A DNA stretch of 5,084 nucleotides from Streptosporangiaceae bacterium (GTDB taxonomy: Bacteria; Actinomycetota; Actinomycetes; Streptosporangiales; Streptosporangiaceae). Below, in pieces: positions 1 through 5,084 of the stretch (positions are counted from its first letter, which is position 1; every line of letters starts with the position of its first letter). The DNA lies in contig JASIBJ010000464.1 of the NCBI GenBank assembly GCA_030045215.1, positions 1-5,084 on the forward strand, read 5' to 3'. The notes below the pieces were generated by a model that did not search any database, was not told where the DNA came from, and was given only the letters and a program-made list of their open reading frames with translations. A program made the translations under genes and the position numbers.

Positions 1-905
1 ATGACGCCCTGCTCGGCCAGCGGCTTGCCCCAGGCGACCCGGTCGGTGACGCGCCGGCACATCAGTTCAAGCGCGCGCTCGGCCGCGCCGATCTGGCGCA
101 TGCAGTGGTGGATCCGGCCGGGGCCGAGGCGCGCCTGCGCGATCGCGAAGCCCTCGCCCTCCCCGGCGATCACGTTCTCGGCCGGGACCCTGACGTCGCT
201 GAACTCGATCTCGGCATGCCCACCGTGGGTGCCGTCGGTGTAGCCGAACACGTGCACGCCGCGCTGGACGTTAACGCCGGGCGTGTCCCTGGGCACGAGG
301 ATCTGCGTCTGCTGCCGGTGCCGGTCGGCGTCGAGGTTGCTCTTGCCCATCACGATCAGGATCTTGCAGCGCGGGTCCATCGCGCCCGACGACCACCACT
401 TGCGCCCGTTGATCACGTACACATCGCCATCGCGGACGATGCTGGTGGAGATGTTAGTCGCGTCTGAGGAGGCCACGTCCGGCTCGGTCATGCAGAAGGC
501 GGACTTGATCTCGCCGTCCAGCAGCGGTCTGAGCCAGCGGTCCTGCTGCTCCTTGGTGCCGAACTCGGCCAGCACCTCCATGTTGCCGGTGTCGGGAGCG
601 GCGCAGTTAAGCGCCTCGGGGATGATGCCCGAATGCCCGCTCAGCTCGGCCAGCGGCGCGTACTGAAGGTTGCTCAGGCCCGCGCCCTCGGGGTGGTGGG
701 CCAGGAAGAGATTCCACAGCCCCTGCCGCCTGGCCTCGGCCTTCAGGTCCTCCATGATCGCCGGGCGCTCCCAGCCCCGACCCTGCTCCGCGAGCTCGGC
801 CGCCTGCTCCTCGAAGACCTTCTCGGCCGGGAAGATGTACTCGTCGATGTACGCCAGGAGCTGACCGCGGAGTTCCTCGGTGCGAGCGTCGTATGCGAAA
901 TCCAT
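1..905 (-). CDS. Acyl-CoA dehydrogenase, ACAD10/11 type (3' end outside window)
   Basis: A flavoprotein expected to oxidise or otherwise process acyl-CoA thioesters in the cytoplasm. The reverse-strand frame is open from ATG at 905 to the left edge: 301 complete codons, so roughly the last 100 residues of a usual ~400-residue enzyme are missing. Visible parts are the N-terminal helical domain (about 1-130), the beta-sheet domain with [14 protein letters not shown] at 138-151, [13 protein letters not shown] near 167-178, [18 protein letters not shown] near 218-235, and [19 protein letters not shown] at 261-279. These blocks are characteristic of the ACAD10/ACAD11 branch rather than of short- or medium-chain enzymes. 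The catalytic-base region is expected beyond the edge and cannot be checked. The start is supported by AGGAGG six bases upstream. It is divergent from the lactonase across a palindrome. Family assignment is firm; the exact substrate is unknown, with 4-hydroxyacyl-CoA derivatives an inferred option. Confidence 0.93.
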   Translation of the reverse strand, partial: MDFAYDARTEELRGQLLAYIDEYIFPAEKVFEEQAAELAEQGRGWERPAIMEDLKAEARRQGLWNLFLAHHPEGAGLSNLQYAPLAELSGHSGIIPEALNCAAPDTGNMEVLAEFGTKEQQDRWLRPLLDGEIKSAFCMTEPDVASSDATNISTSIVRDGDVYVINGRKWWSSGAMDPRCKILIVMGKSNLDADRHRQQTQILVPRDTPGVNVQRGVHVFGYTDGTHGGHAEIEFSDVRVPAENVIAGEGEGFAIAQARLGPGRIHHCMRQIGAAERALELMCRRVTDRVAWGKPLAEQGV

Positions 906-911
906 CTGCTG

Positions 912-917
912 CCTCCT
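912..917 (-). promoter_or_regulatory. Ribosome binding site of the acyl-CoA dehydrogenase
   Basis: On the reverse strand this reads AGGAGG, a full Shine-Dalgarno match, six bases before the ATG at 905. It fixes the dehydrogenase start and excludes longer leftward readings from further upstream. Confidence 0.85.
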
Positions 918-944
918 GCGGCCCTGGCTGGGTCCGGACAAGAC

Positions 945-960
945 TACCTACCGGTCGGTA
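945..960. promoter_or_regulatory. TetR-type operator-like palindrome in divergent promoter region
   Basis: TACCTACCGGTCGGTA is symmetric about its central CCGG at 14 of 16 positions. The idealised form TACC-GACCGGTC-GGTA resembles operators of actinobacterial TetR-family repressors, many of which control acyl-CoA metabolism. It lies in the 78-bp gap between the divergent dehydrogenase (start 905) and lactonase (start 984), so one bound repressor could silence both. No regulator gene is in the window. The palindrome is directly seen; the TetR assignment is inferred from motif style. Confidence 0.6.
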
Positions 961-971
961 CGTCCCCACGC

Positions 972-977
972 TACGGT
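972..977 (+). promoter_or_regulatory. Candidate -10 element for a leaderless lactonase transcript
   Basis: TACGGT fits the loose actinobacterial TANNNT pattern and ends six bases before the ATG at 984. Transcription would then start at or next to the A of the ATG. This would explain why no Shine-Dalgarno sequence precedes that start. The matching -35 position would fall inside the palindrome at 945-960, with no clear consensus. The assignment is weak and rests on spacing. Confidence 0.3.
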
Positions 978-983
978 CAAGCA

Positions 984-1940
984 ATGGCACTGGTCGAGAC
1001 TGTACGTGGCCCGGTCGACGTCGACTCACTTGGCACAACGCTCATGCACGAGCACGTGTTCGTGCTGAACGAGGAGGTCAGGGGGAACTACCCGGGCGAC
1101 TGGGACGAGACCGACCGGGTCGATGACGCGATCGCCAAGCTGAACGCGCTGTACGACCAGGGCTGCCAGACGATCGCTGATCCGACGGTGCTCGGGCTTG
1201 GCCGCGACATCCACCGGATCCGCCGGGTGGCCGACGGGGTTCCGCTGAACATCGTGGTCGCGACCGGCCTGTATACCTACAACGAGTTGCCGTTCTACTT
1301 CAGGTACCGCCTGCCGCGCGCCGGTGGCCTCGACCCGATGGCGGAGATGTTCATCGGCGACATCACGTCCGGGATCGCCGACACCACCGTCAAGGCGGCG
1401 TTCCTGAAGTGCGCGATCGACGACCAGGGCCTGACGCCCGGCGTGGAGCGGGCCATGCGGGCGGTCTGCCGGGCGCACAAGGAAACCGGGGCCCCGATTA
1501 CCGTGCACACCCACCCCGCGTCGCTTACCGGACGGCAGGTGCTGCGGGTCCTGCGGGAGGAGGGCGCCGATCTGAGCCGCGTGGTGCTCGGCCACAGTGG
1601 CGACAGCACTGACCTGGACTACCTGAGCGAGATGGCCGACGCCGGCTGCATTCTCGGCATGGACCGGTTCGGGATCGACATCATCACGCCGTTCGAGCAG
1701 CGGGTGCAGACGGTGGCCGCGCTGTGCGAGCGCGGTTACGCGGGCAGCATGGTGCTGTCCCACGACGCGTCCTGCTACATCGACTGGTTCCCGCCTCAGG
1801 CGATCGGAGTGTTCGCGCCGAGGTGGCACTACCAGCACATGTTCGATGACGTGCTGCCCGCGCTACGCGAACGCGGCGTCACCGAGGAGCAGATCGAGGC
1901 GATGCTGGTCACCAACCCGCGCCGTTACTTCTCCGGGTGA
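984..1940 (+). CDS. Phosphotriesterase-like lactonase (PLL), amidohydrolase superfamily
   Basis: A 318-residue binuclear metal hydrolase. Close relatives hydrolyse gamma/delta-lactones or acyl-homoserine lactones, with weak activity on organophosphates. All expected ligands are visible: H22 and H24 (LMHEHV), carboxylated-lysine position K142 (FLKCAIDD), H175 (ITVHTHP), H204 (VLGHSGD) and D261 (LSHDAS). Y97 (TGLYTYNE) and R228 (MDRFG) match the tyrosine and arginine typical of PLLs such as SsoPox, favouring lactonase over true phosphotriesterase. No signal peptide is seen, so it is probably cytoplasmic. An upstream in-frame extension to 633 exists, but it runs across the divergent dehydrogenase gene. 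The ATG at 984 starts MALVETVRG, which aligns with the family N-terminus. No good ribosome site precedes it, so translation may be leaderless. The natural lactone is unknown; quorum quenching and catabolism are both possible. Confidence 0.93.
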   Translation: MALVETVRGPVDVDSLGTTLMHEHVFVLNEEVRGNYPGDWDETDRVDDAIAKLNALYDQGCQTIADPTVLGLGRDIHRIRRVADGVPLNIVVATGLYTYNELPFYFRYRLPRAGGLDPMAEMFIGDITSGIADTTVKAAFLKCAIDDQGLTPGVERAMRAVCRAHKETGAPITVHTHPASLTGRQVLRVLREEGADLSRVVLGHSGDSTDLDYLSEMADAGCILGMDRFGIDIITPFEQRVQTVAALCERGYAGSMVLSHDASCYIDWFPPQAIGVFAPRWHYQHMFDDVLPALRERGVTEEQIEAMLVTNPRRYFSG

Positions 1941-1984
1941 CGGTCTCTGGCGCCACCGGTTCGGCGGGCCGTGCATGGGCGAGT

Positions 1985-2014
1985 GCCTGGGGCCTCCCCC
2001 CAAAGGCCCCAGGC
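1985..2014. terminator. Hairpin terminator between convergent genes
   Basis: A perfect 11-bp stem (GCCTGGGGCCT / AGGCCCCAGGC) closes an 8-base loop, CCCCCCAA. It begins 45 bases after the lactonase stop and ends 33 bases before the end of the leftward membrane-protein gene, so it can serve both strands. There is no T tract, as is common for GC-rich actinobacterial terminators. The stem is directly seen; termination is inferred. Confidence 0.85.
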
Positions 2015-2046
2015 CCGCCCGTCACATTGGCCTGTGAACTCGCTGG

Positions 2047-2601
2047 TCAGACGATCTGGCGCCGCGGGTACACCAGTGCCCAGATGATGAAGGCGTTGAT
2101 GGCGATGAGCACGATCGACCAGACCGGATAGTAGGGAATCGTCAGGAAGGCCGCGACGGCGGCCAGCACCGCAAGCACCACGCCCAGGATGCGAGCCCAC
2201 ACCATGCCGAGGATCACGCAGAAGCCGGCGAAGAAGATGAGTCCGCCCAGGATCAGTTCTGCGTAGCCCCAATTCGCCGTGGTCCAGACGTAGTAGTAGT
2301 TGGCGTGGTAGGTGAAGAACCCGCCCCTGATGACCATGGCCAGCCCGTAAAGGAAGCCGGTCGCTCCGGAGATGATCATCAGCGCGCCGGCCAGGACGGT
2401 GCCGACGAGCGCGCCCGTGCCGTCCGCTCTGCGCTGGCCCTCGTACCGGCCCTCGCGCGTCTCCGTGGCCGTACTCGGCCCCTCCGCGTAGGCGCCCGAC
2501 GGCTGGTAGCCGCCCGGTTGCTGGTACCCGCCCGACTGCTGGTACCCGCCCGACTGCTCCTGGCCGCTCCCAGCAGCCGGCCGTCCTCGCGCACTGCTCA
2601 T
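2047..2601 (-). CDS. DUF7144-like four-helix membrane protein with Gly/Tyr/Gln-rich N-terminal tail
   Basis: A 184-residue integral membrane protein of unknown function. Residues 1-60 are polar and low-complexity, with GGYQQ-type repeats at about 18-39. Four hydrophobic segments follow at about 63-91, 112-132, 136-154 and 159-177. The order of features, WGYAELILGGLIFFAGF, then GMVWARILGVVLAVL, then PYYPVWSIVLIAINAFIIWAL, fits the actinobacterial DUF7144 family. That family pairs a W-G-x-x-x-L-I-L-G helix with a W-A-R-x-x-G-V-V helix and a final YP-x-W-S helix. ATG at 2601 is preceded by GAGGGG at 2611-2616 on the reverse strand, nine bases away. The gene is alone in its transcription direction, convergent with the lactonase and divergent from the L,D-transpeptidase. 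The repeat tail resembles disordered tails on other actinobacterial membrane proteins; its role is unknown. Confidence 0.87.
   Translation of the reverse strand: MSSARGRPAAGSGQEQSGGYQQSGGYQQPGGYQPSGAYAEGPSTATETREGRYEGQRRADGTGALVGTVLAGALMIISGATGFLYGLAMVIRGGFFTYHANYYYVWTTANWGYAELILGGLIFFAGFCVILGMVWARILGVVLAVLAAVAAFLTIPYYPVWSIVLIAINAFIIWALVYPRRQIV
2485..2556 (-). repeat. Four tandem 18-bp coding repeats encoding GGYQQ-type hexapeptides
   Basis: Four 18-bp units lie end to end. Those at 2521-2538 and 2539-2556 are identical (CTGGTACCCGCCCGACTG on the + strand), 2503-2520 is close, and 2485-2502 is more diverged. Each keeps the frame and adds six residues (SGGYQQ, SGGYQQ, PGGYQP, SGAYAE order in the protein). 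The identical pair suggests recent duplication by slippage. Confidence 0.85.
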
Positions 2602-2864
2602 GCCGCTACCCCCCTCAGGTCGGCCGCTATGCCGAGAGTGTCAAGATCTGTACCCGACCTCCGGCAATGCAGCCCTGACCGCGCCGCAGATGGTGCCCTC
2701 ACTGTCAACCTAAGGACAGCGAGTTCCCTCGGGCATCATCCGGCAAGGGTGAACTGAGTCAGGACCGTGCGACCGGTTCACCGGCCGGCACCATCGCAAA
2801 CCTCGCCAACCGGGCGGTACTGAGCCGCCTGCTAGCGCCGCAAACGACACTAGAGCGCGCACTA

Positions 2865-2882
2865 CTGTCGCTCTTGCGACAG
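2865..2882. repeat. Perfect inverted repeat, 7-bp arms with TCTT loop
   Basis: CTGTCGC-TCTT-GCGACAG can form a seven-pair hairpin with a tetraloop in RNA from either strand, or act as a two-fold protein site. It lies about 219 bases before the L,D-transpeptidase gene and 264 bases before the membrane-protein gene, with no T tract after it. Function is unassigned. Confidence 0.6.
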
Positions 2883-2954
2883 CATTCCGCCCTCCACTGT
2901 CCTTTAAGCGAGCAATACGCAGGCAAATTGCCACAGCGAGCGATCTTTGGTGCC

Positions 2955-2970
2955 GTTCGGTCCACCGAAC
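2955..2970. promoter_or_regulatory. Candidate operator: perfect 16-bp inverted repeat upstream of the L,D-transpeptidase
   Basis: GTTCGGT-CC-ACCGAAC has perfect 7-bp arms around a two-base centre. A two-base spacer is too short for a stable RNA hairpin, so a dimeric DNA-binding protein is the more natural reader. It ends 130 bases before the ATG at 3101. The palindrome is directly seen; the operator role is inferred. Confidence 0.45.
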
Positions 2971-3089
2971 AGGCTTGAATTCAGATACTCAGTGCTTTTT
3001 CCGGCAGTGCGGCGCGCCGACCAGCGACCAATTTGCGAGCTTGACGACATCTTCCCGGCCTGCGAGCCTGAGGACATCGGGCGGGGCCT

Positions 3090-3095
3090 AGGTGG
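3090..3095 (+). promoter_or_regulatory. Ribosome binding site of the L,D-transpeptidase
   Basis: AGGTGG sits five bases before ATG 3101. In-frame GTG codons at 3092 and 3095 overlap this element, so the ATG at 3101 is preferred. A GTG 3092 start, served by the G-rich run at 3079-3086, would add only three residues and cannot be ruled out. Confidence 0.6.
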
Positions 3096-3100
3096 TGGCG

Positions 3101-3922
3101 ATGAATCATTCAATTACGCGGTGCCTGCTCGGCGCCGGCGTCCTGGCTACTGTCGGCGCAGTCCTATTCGGCCAGACTCCGGTAGCAACCGGCGCTCAGG
3201 CGGCGCCGACGGCTAATGCCGCCGCGGCTGCCCAGCCGCCGTATGTCCCGCCCAGTAAGCCGTTGTACTTCGGTGAGAAAGGCGCCGCGGTGAAGAGCGT
3301 GCAGCGGCGGCTCGCCCAGCTGCACTACTACCCGGGACCGATCGATGGCATCTACGGTGACGACACGCTGGAGGCCGCCTGGGCGTTCCGCGAGGTCCAA
3401 GGGCTGCGGGTGACGGTCAACAACGAAGCCGAGCCGATCGACAAGGCTTTCCTGAAGGCGCTGGTGCACCCGAGGCAGCCGTACAAGCTGGTGCCCAAGG
3501 GCGGTGCGGACCGGATCGAGATCAACCAGAACATCGAAGTGCTGGTCCTGTACCGGAACAACGAGCCGTACCTGATCGCCCACGTCTCGACCGGGGGCCT
3601 GTATTACTACCCGTGCCCGGGAGACCCGTCCGCCACCTGCGGCCCGGCCGTCACTCCGGACGGGAACTACCACGCGTTGTGGTTCGATCCTGGCTGGGTA
3701 ACAGTCCCGCTCGGCGAGATGTACAACCCGGTCTTCTTCATCGGCTCGGCGTATGCAATCCACGGCGACATTCCCGTGCCGTGGTATCCCGTGTCGCACG
3801 GCTGCGTCCGGCTCTGGATGGACATTGCCACCTGGTTCCACACGAAGGTGAATGTGGGCGGCGCGCACCCGACGCCCATCTACATCCGCGGCACCGCGCG
3901 GCCGTACCCGGAGTCCAACTAG
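3101..3922 (+). CDS. Secreted L,D-transpeptidase (YkuD fold) with N-terminal peptidoglycan-binding domain
   Basis: A 273-residue exported enzyme expected to form 3-3 crosslinks in peptidoglycan, or to attach substrates to it, outside the membrane. Residues 1-34 form a signal peptide: basic start, a hydrophobic stretch GAGVLATVGAVLFG, and a likely signal peptidase I site after GAQA. An Ala/Pro linker follows. A PG_binding_1-type domain spans about 55-120 (GEKGAAVKSVQRRLAQL, then YPGPIDGIYGDDT). The YkuD catalytic domain spans about 135-265, with H221-G222 (YAIHGD) and S232-H233-G234-C235 (VSHGCVRLW); C235 is the expected nucleophile. The 12-residue spacing from H221 to H233 is normal for the family. 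C172 and C180 could form a disulfide. It stands alone, divergent from the membrane protein and convergent with the LLM oxidoreductase. No clear terminator was seen in the 105 bases after the stop. Confidence 0.93.
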   Translation: MNHSITRCLLGAGVLATVGAVLFGQTPVATGAQAAPTANAAAAAQPPYVPPSKPLYFGEKGAAVKSVQRRLAQLHYYPGPIDGIYGDDTLEAAWAFREVQGLRVTVNNEAEPIDKAFLKALVHPRQPYKLVPKGGADRIEINQNIEVLVLYRNNEPYLIAHVSTGGLYYYPCPGDPSATCGPAVTPDGNYHALWFDPGWVTVPLGEMYNPVFFIGSAYAIHGDIPVPWYPVSHGCVRLWMDIATWFHTKVNVGGAHPTPIYIRGTARPYPESN

Positions 3923-4027
3923 CGGAGCTGGGAGTTCCCGCGGAAGTCAGCCGGCCGGGGTGATCCGCGATACATCCGCCCGGTGGGTCATCGGCCGAGG
4001 CGCCAGCCGTGCGGCGTGGCCGAGTGA

Positions 4028-4900
4028 TCAACGGGCGCGCAGCTCCAGCGCCTCTGCGGCTGCGGTCAGCGCAGCCAGGTGGCCGTCGACCGAGCCCAGC
4101 CCGGCGCGCATCGTGTTGACGGACACGTGTGATGCGCCCGCGGCGCGCCACCGGCCGACGTGGCCAACCAGCTTCTCCGCACCACCTTCGCCCCAGCTGA
4201 CCCGGCCTTCCATGCCGATCTGCGCGGGATCACGCCCAGCCGCAGCAGCTGCCTGCTCAATCAGCGCCCTCGCCTCGTCCAGCCGGTGACCAGGCGGAAC
4301 CTGCGGGAACCAGCCGTCCGCGAGCTGTCCAGCCCGGACGTAGGCGCGCTCCGACTGGGCGCCGAACCATACCGGGATCGGCTGCTGCACCGGCAACGGG
4401 CAGAGCCCGGCGCCGGTCACGGTCTCGTAGCGGCCCGCGAAGGTCACAGACTCCTCAGTCCAGAGCCGCCGCAGCAGCGTGACCTGCTCGGCTATCCGGT
4501 GGCCCCGGTCCCTGAACGACTTGCCGAGTGCCTCATACTCCACGGCGTTCCAGCCCAGCCCGACACCAAGCCGGAACCTGCCGCCCGTCAGCAGGTCGAC
4601 CTCCGCGGCCTGCTTGGCGACGAGGGCGGTCTGCCGCTGCGGCAGGATGATGATCCCGGTGACCAGCTCGAGGGATGTGAGCGCGGCCAGGTAGCCGAAC
4701 AGAACCATTGGCTCGTGAAACGTCGTGCGCAGGTCGTACGGCCCGCTCCAGCCCTCGTACACGGCGGGGTCGGCACCGAGCACGTGATCGTAGGCGAGCA
4801 CATGGGAGTAGCCGAGTTCCTCGACCCGCTGGGCGTACGCGCGGACCGCGCCCGCGTCTGCGCCGATCTCGGTCTGCGGGAAGACGACGCCGATGTTCAC
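4028..4900 (-). CDS. LLM-class oxidoreductase, probably F420-dependent (Rv2161c-like)
   Basis: A 290-residue cytoplasmic TIM-barrel enzyme of the luciferase-like monooxygenase superfamily. Visible signatures are the first strand MNIGVVFPQTEIG (1-13), ELGYSHVLAYDHVLG (28-42), the block LTSLELVTGIIILPQRQ (74-90), AKQAAEVDLLTGGRFRLGVGLGWN (95-118) followed by EYEALG, and PIPVWFGA (175-181). The GVGLGWN-x-x-EYEALG block and length fit the TIGR03619 group, whose members are generally predicted to use F420 rather than FMN. Cofactor and substrate are therefore inferred. The start codon is GTG at 4900, giving the short family-typical N-terminus. No strong ribosome site precedes it, but a good promoter ends eight bases upstream, suggesting a leaderless mRNA. 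It is divergent from a Rossmann-fold oxidoreductase gene starting at 4960. Confidence 0.9.
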   Translation of the reverse strand: MNIGVVFPQTEIGADAGAVRAYAQRVEELGYSHVLAYDHVLGADPAVYEGWSGPYDLRTTFHEPMVLFGYLAALTSLELVTGIIILPQRQTALVAKQAAEVDLLTGGRFRLGVGLGWNAVEYEALGKSFRDRGHRIAEQVTLLRRLWTEESVTFAGRYETVTGAGLCPLPVQQPIPVWFGAQSERAYVRAGQLADGWFPQVPPGHRLDEARALIEQAAAAAGRDPAQIGMEGRVSWGEGGAEKLVGHVGRWRAAGASHVSVNTMRAGLGSVDGHLAALTAAAEALELRAR

Positions 4901-4908
4901 GAGTCACT

Positions 4909-4937
4909 GTTCTACCCGGCCGCGCATGGCCCGACAA
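4909..4937 (-). promoter_or_regulatory. Candidate promoter for the LLM oxidoreductase, leaderless type
   Basis: On the reverse strand, TTGTCG (4932-4937) and TAGAAC (4909-4914) are separated by exactly 17 bases. This is good agreement with the -35/-10 pattern of housekeeping sigma factors. The -10 ends eight bases before the GTG at 4900, so transcription should start at or next to the start codon. The hexamers are seen; activity is inferred. Confidence 0.5.
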
Positions 4938-4941
4938 GCGC

Positions 4942-4963
4942 GGAGGGTTGAATGGGCTCATGA
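4942..4963 (+). promoter_or_regulatory. Ribosome site GGAGGG and three-codon mini-ORF overlapping the next start
   Basis: GGAGGG (4942-4947) lies four bases before ATG 4952, which opens a three-codon frame (Met-Gly-Ser-stop). Its TGA overlaps ATG 4960 of the following gene as ATGA. The distance from GGAGGG to ATG 4960 is 12 bases, long for direct initiation. Ribosomes may start at 4952 and re-initiate at 4960, or use 4960 directly. The layout is seen; use of the mini-ORF is inferred. Confidence 0.35.
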
Positions 4964-5084
4964 GAATCGCTGTCATCGGAACGGGACACATCGGAGGCAC
5001 GCTCGGCGGCAAGTGGCAGGCGGCCGGCCATGACGTGGTGTACGGAGGCCGGTCCGCCGGCGCTGACGGCCCTGGCGGCGCACC
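4960..5084 (+). CDS. NADP/F420-oxidoreductase-like Rossmann protein (5' part only)
   Basis: Forty-one codons are visible before the right edge. The protein begins MRIAVIGTGHIGGTLGGKW, a strand followed by the GxGxxG dinucleotide-binding turn (G7, G9, G12). AGHDVVYGGRS follows, whose R31 after the second strand suggests preference for NADP(H). This pattern fits the F420_oxidored family (PF03807), which includes F420-dependent NADP reductases as well as many related dehydrogenases of unknown substrate. It is divergent from the LLM oxidoreductase with a 59-bp gap. If it is a true F420:NADP reductase it would supply F420H2 to its neighbour, but 41 residues cannot separate that from other members. 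ATG 4960 is chosen because the protein starts directly on the first beta strand. Confidence 0.75.
   Translation, partial: MRIAVIGTGHIGGTLGGKWQAAGHDVVYGGRSAGADGPGGA

Larger units (their letters stand above)
2602..3100. other. 499-bp divergent intergenic region without a supported gene
   Basis: It lies between the start of the membrane-protein gene and that of the L,D-transpeptidase gene, so it should hold both promoters. Short open frames here lack codon bias, family resemblance or ribosome sites. Contents seen: TTGACA hexamers on the reverse strand at 2703-2708 and 2639-2644, neither with a good -10 at normal spacing; a short repeat CCGGTTCACCGG at 2773-2784; GGCAA-A-TTGCC at 2922-2932; and two stronger inverted repeats listed separately. 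The stretch from about 2860 to 3060 is visibly richer in A/T than the flanking genes, as expected for regulatory DNA. No riboswitch class was recognised. Confidence 0.6.

Noticed and set aside
633..983. In-frame extension of the lactonase by 117 residues
   Set aside because: It overlaps the well-supported divergent dehydrogenase and its ribosome site. The extra residues resemble no family, and the PLL N-terminus aligns from 984.
1026..1838. 270-residue reverse-strand open frame
   Set aside because: It is an antisense shadow of the lactonase, rich in Arg/His/Val from GC codon bias and with no recognisable domain.
984..1940. True organophosphate phosphotriesterase
   Set aside because: Y97, R228 and the loop around C264-W268 match lactonase-type PLLs. 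Promiscuous phosphotriesterase activity remains possible.
2759..2965. Small reverse-strand open frames in the intergenic region (also 2710-2934 and 2904-3113)
   Set aside because: They overlap one another in different frames, lack ribosome sites and codon bias, and resemble nothing known.
2955..3100. Cyclic-di-AMP (ydaO-type) riboswitch before a cell-wall gene
   Set aside because: Such leaders occur before actinobacterial cell-wall hydrolase genes, but the conserved purine-rich blocks of that class are absent here.
3164..3868. 234-residue reverse-strand open frame
   Set aside because: It is an antisense shadow of the L,D-transpeptidase, which has complete catalytic motifs on the + strand.
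3923..4027. Terminator between the L,D-transpeptidase and LLM genes
   Set aside because: The best stem, CGCGGA (3939-3944) with TCCGCG (3964-3969), has only six pairs and a 19-base loop with no T tract, too weak to call.
4160..4951. 263-residue forward open frame
   Set aside because: It is an antisense shadow of the LLM oxidoreductase and its composition is typical of an opposite-strand frame.

Overview
The window is GC-rich, with strong G/C bias at third codon positions. It carries an F420-type luciferase-like oxidoreductase, an L,D-transpeptidase, a DUF7144-like membrane protein and a C-rich hairpin terminator. Together these point to a chromosomal segment of a filamentous or related actinobacterium; genus cannot be fixed from sequence alone. 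No mobile element, CRISPR array, tRNA or rRNA was seen.

Layout, left to right: (1) a leftward acyl-CoA dehydrogenase of the ACAD10/11 type, cut by the left edge; (2) a 78-bp divergent promoter region with a 16-bp TetR-like palindrome; (3) a rightward phosphotriesterase-like lactonase with all metal ligands intact; (4) a strong hairpin terminator between convergent genes; (5) a leftward four-helix membrane protein with a Gly/Tyr/Gln-rich repeat tail; (6) a 499-bp divergent intergenic region with two perfect short inverted repeats; (7) a rightward secreted L,D-transpeptidase with a peptidoglycan-binding domain; (8) a leftward LLM-class, probably F420-dependent, oxidoreductase; (9) the first 41 codons of a rightward NADP/F420-oxidoreductase-like Rossmann protein, cut by the right edge.

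The most interesting unit is (1)-(3). Lactonases of this family open lactones to hydroxy acids. ACAD10/11-type enzymes and the bacterial LvaC have been linked to breakdown of 4-hydroxyacyl-CoAs. A lactonase and an ACAD11-like enzyme sharing one operator therefore suggest a gamma-lactone / 4-hydroxy-acid catabolic module. This is an inference; the kinase and CoA ligase it would need are not in the window. The second unit, (8)-(9), is a divergent pair of redox genes that may both use coenzyme F420. The membrane protein and the L,D-transpeptidase lie between them and are probably envelope functions unrelated to the catabolic genes.
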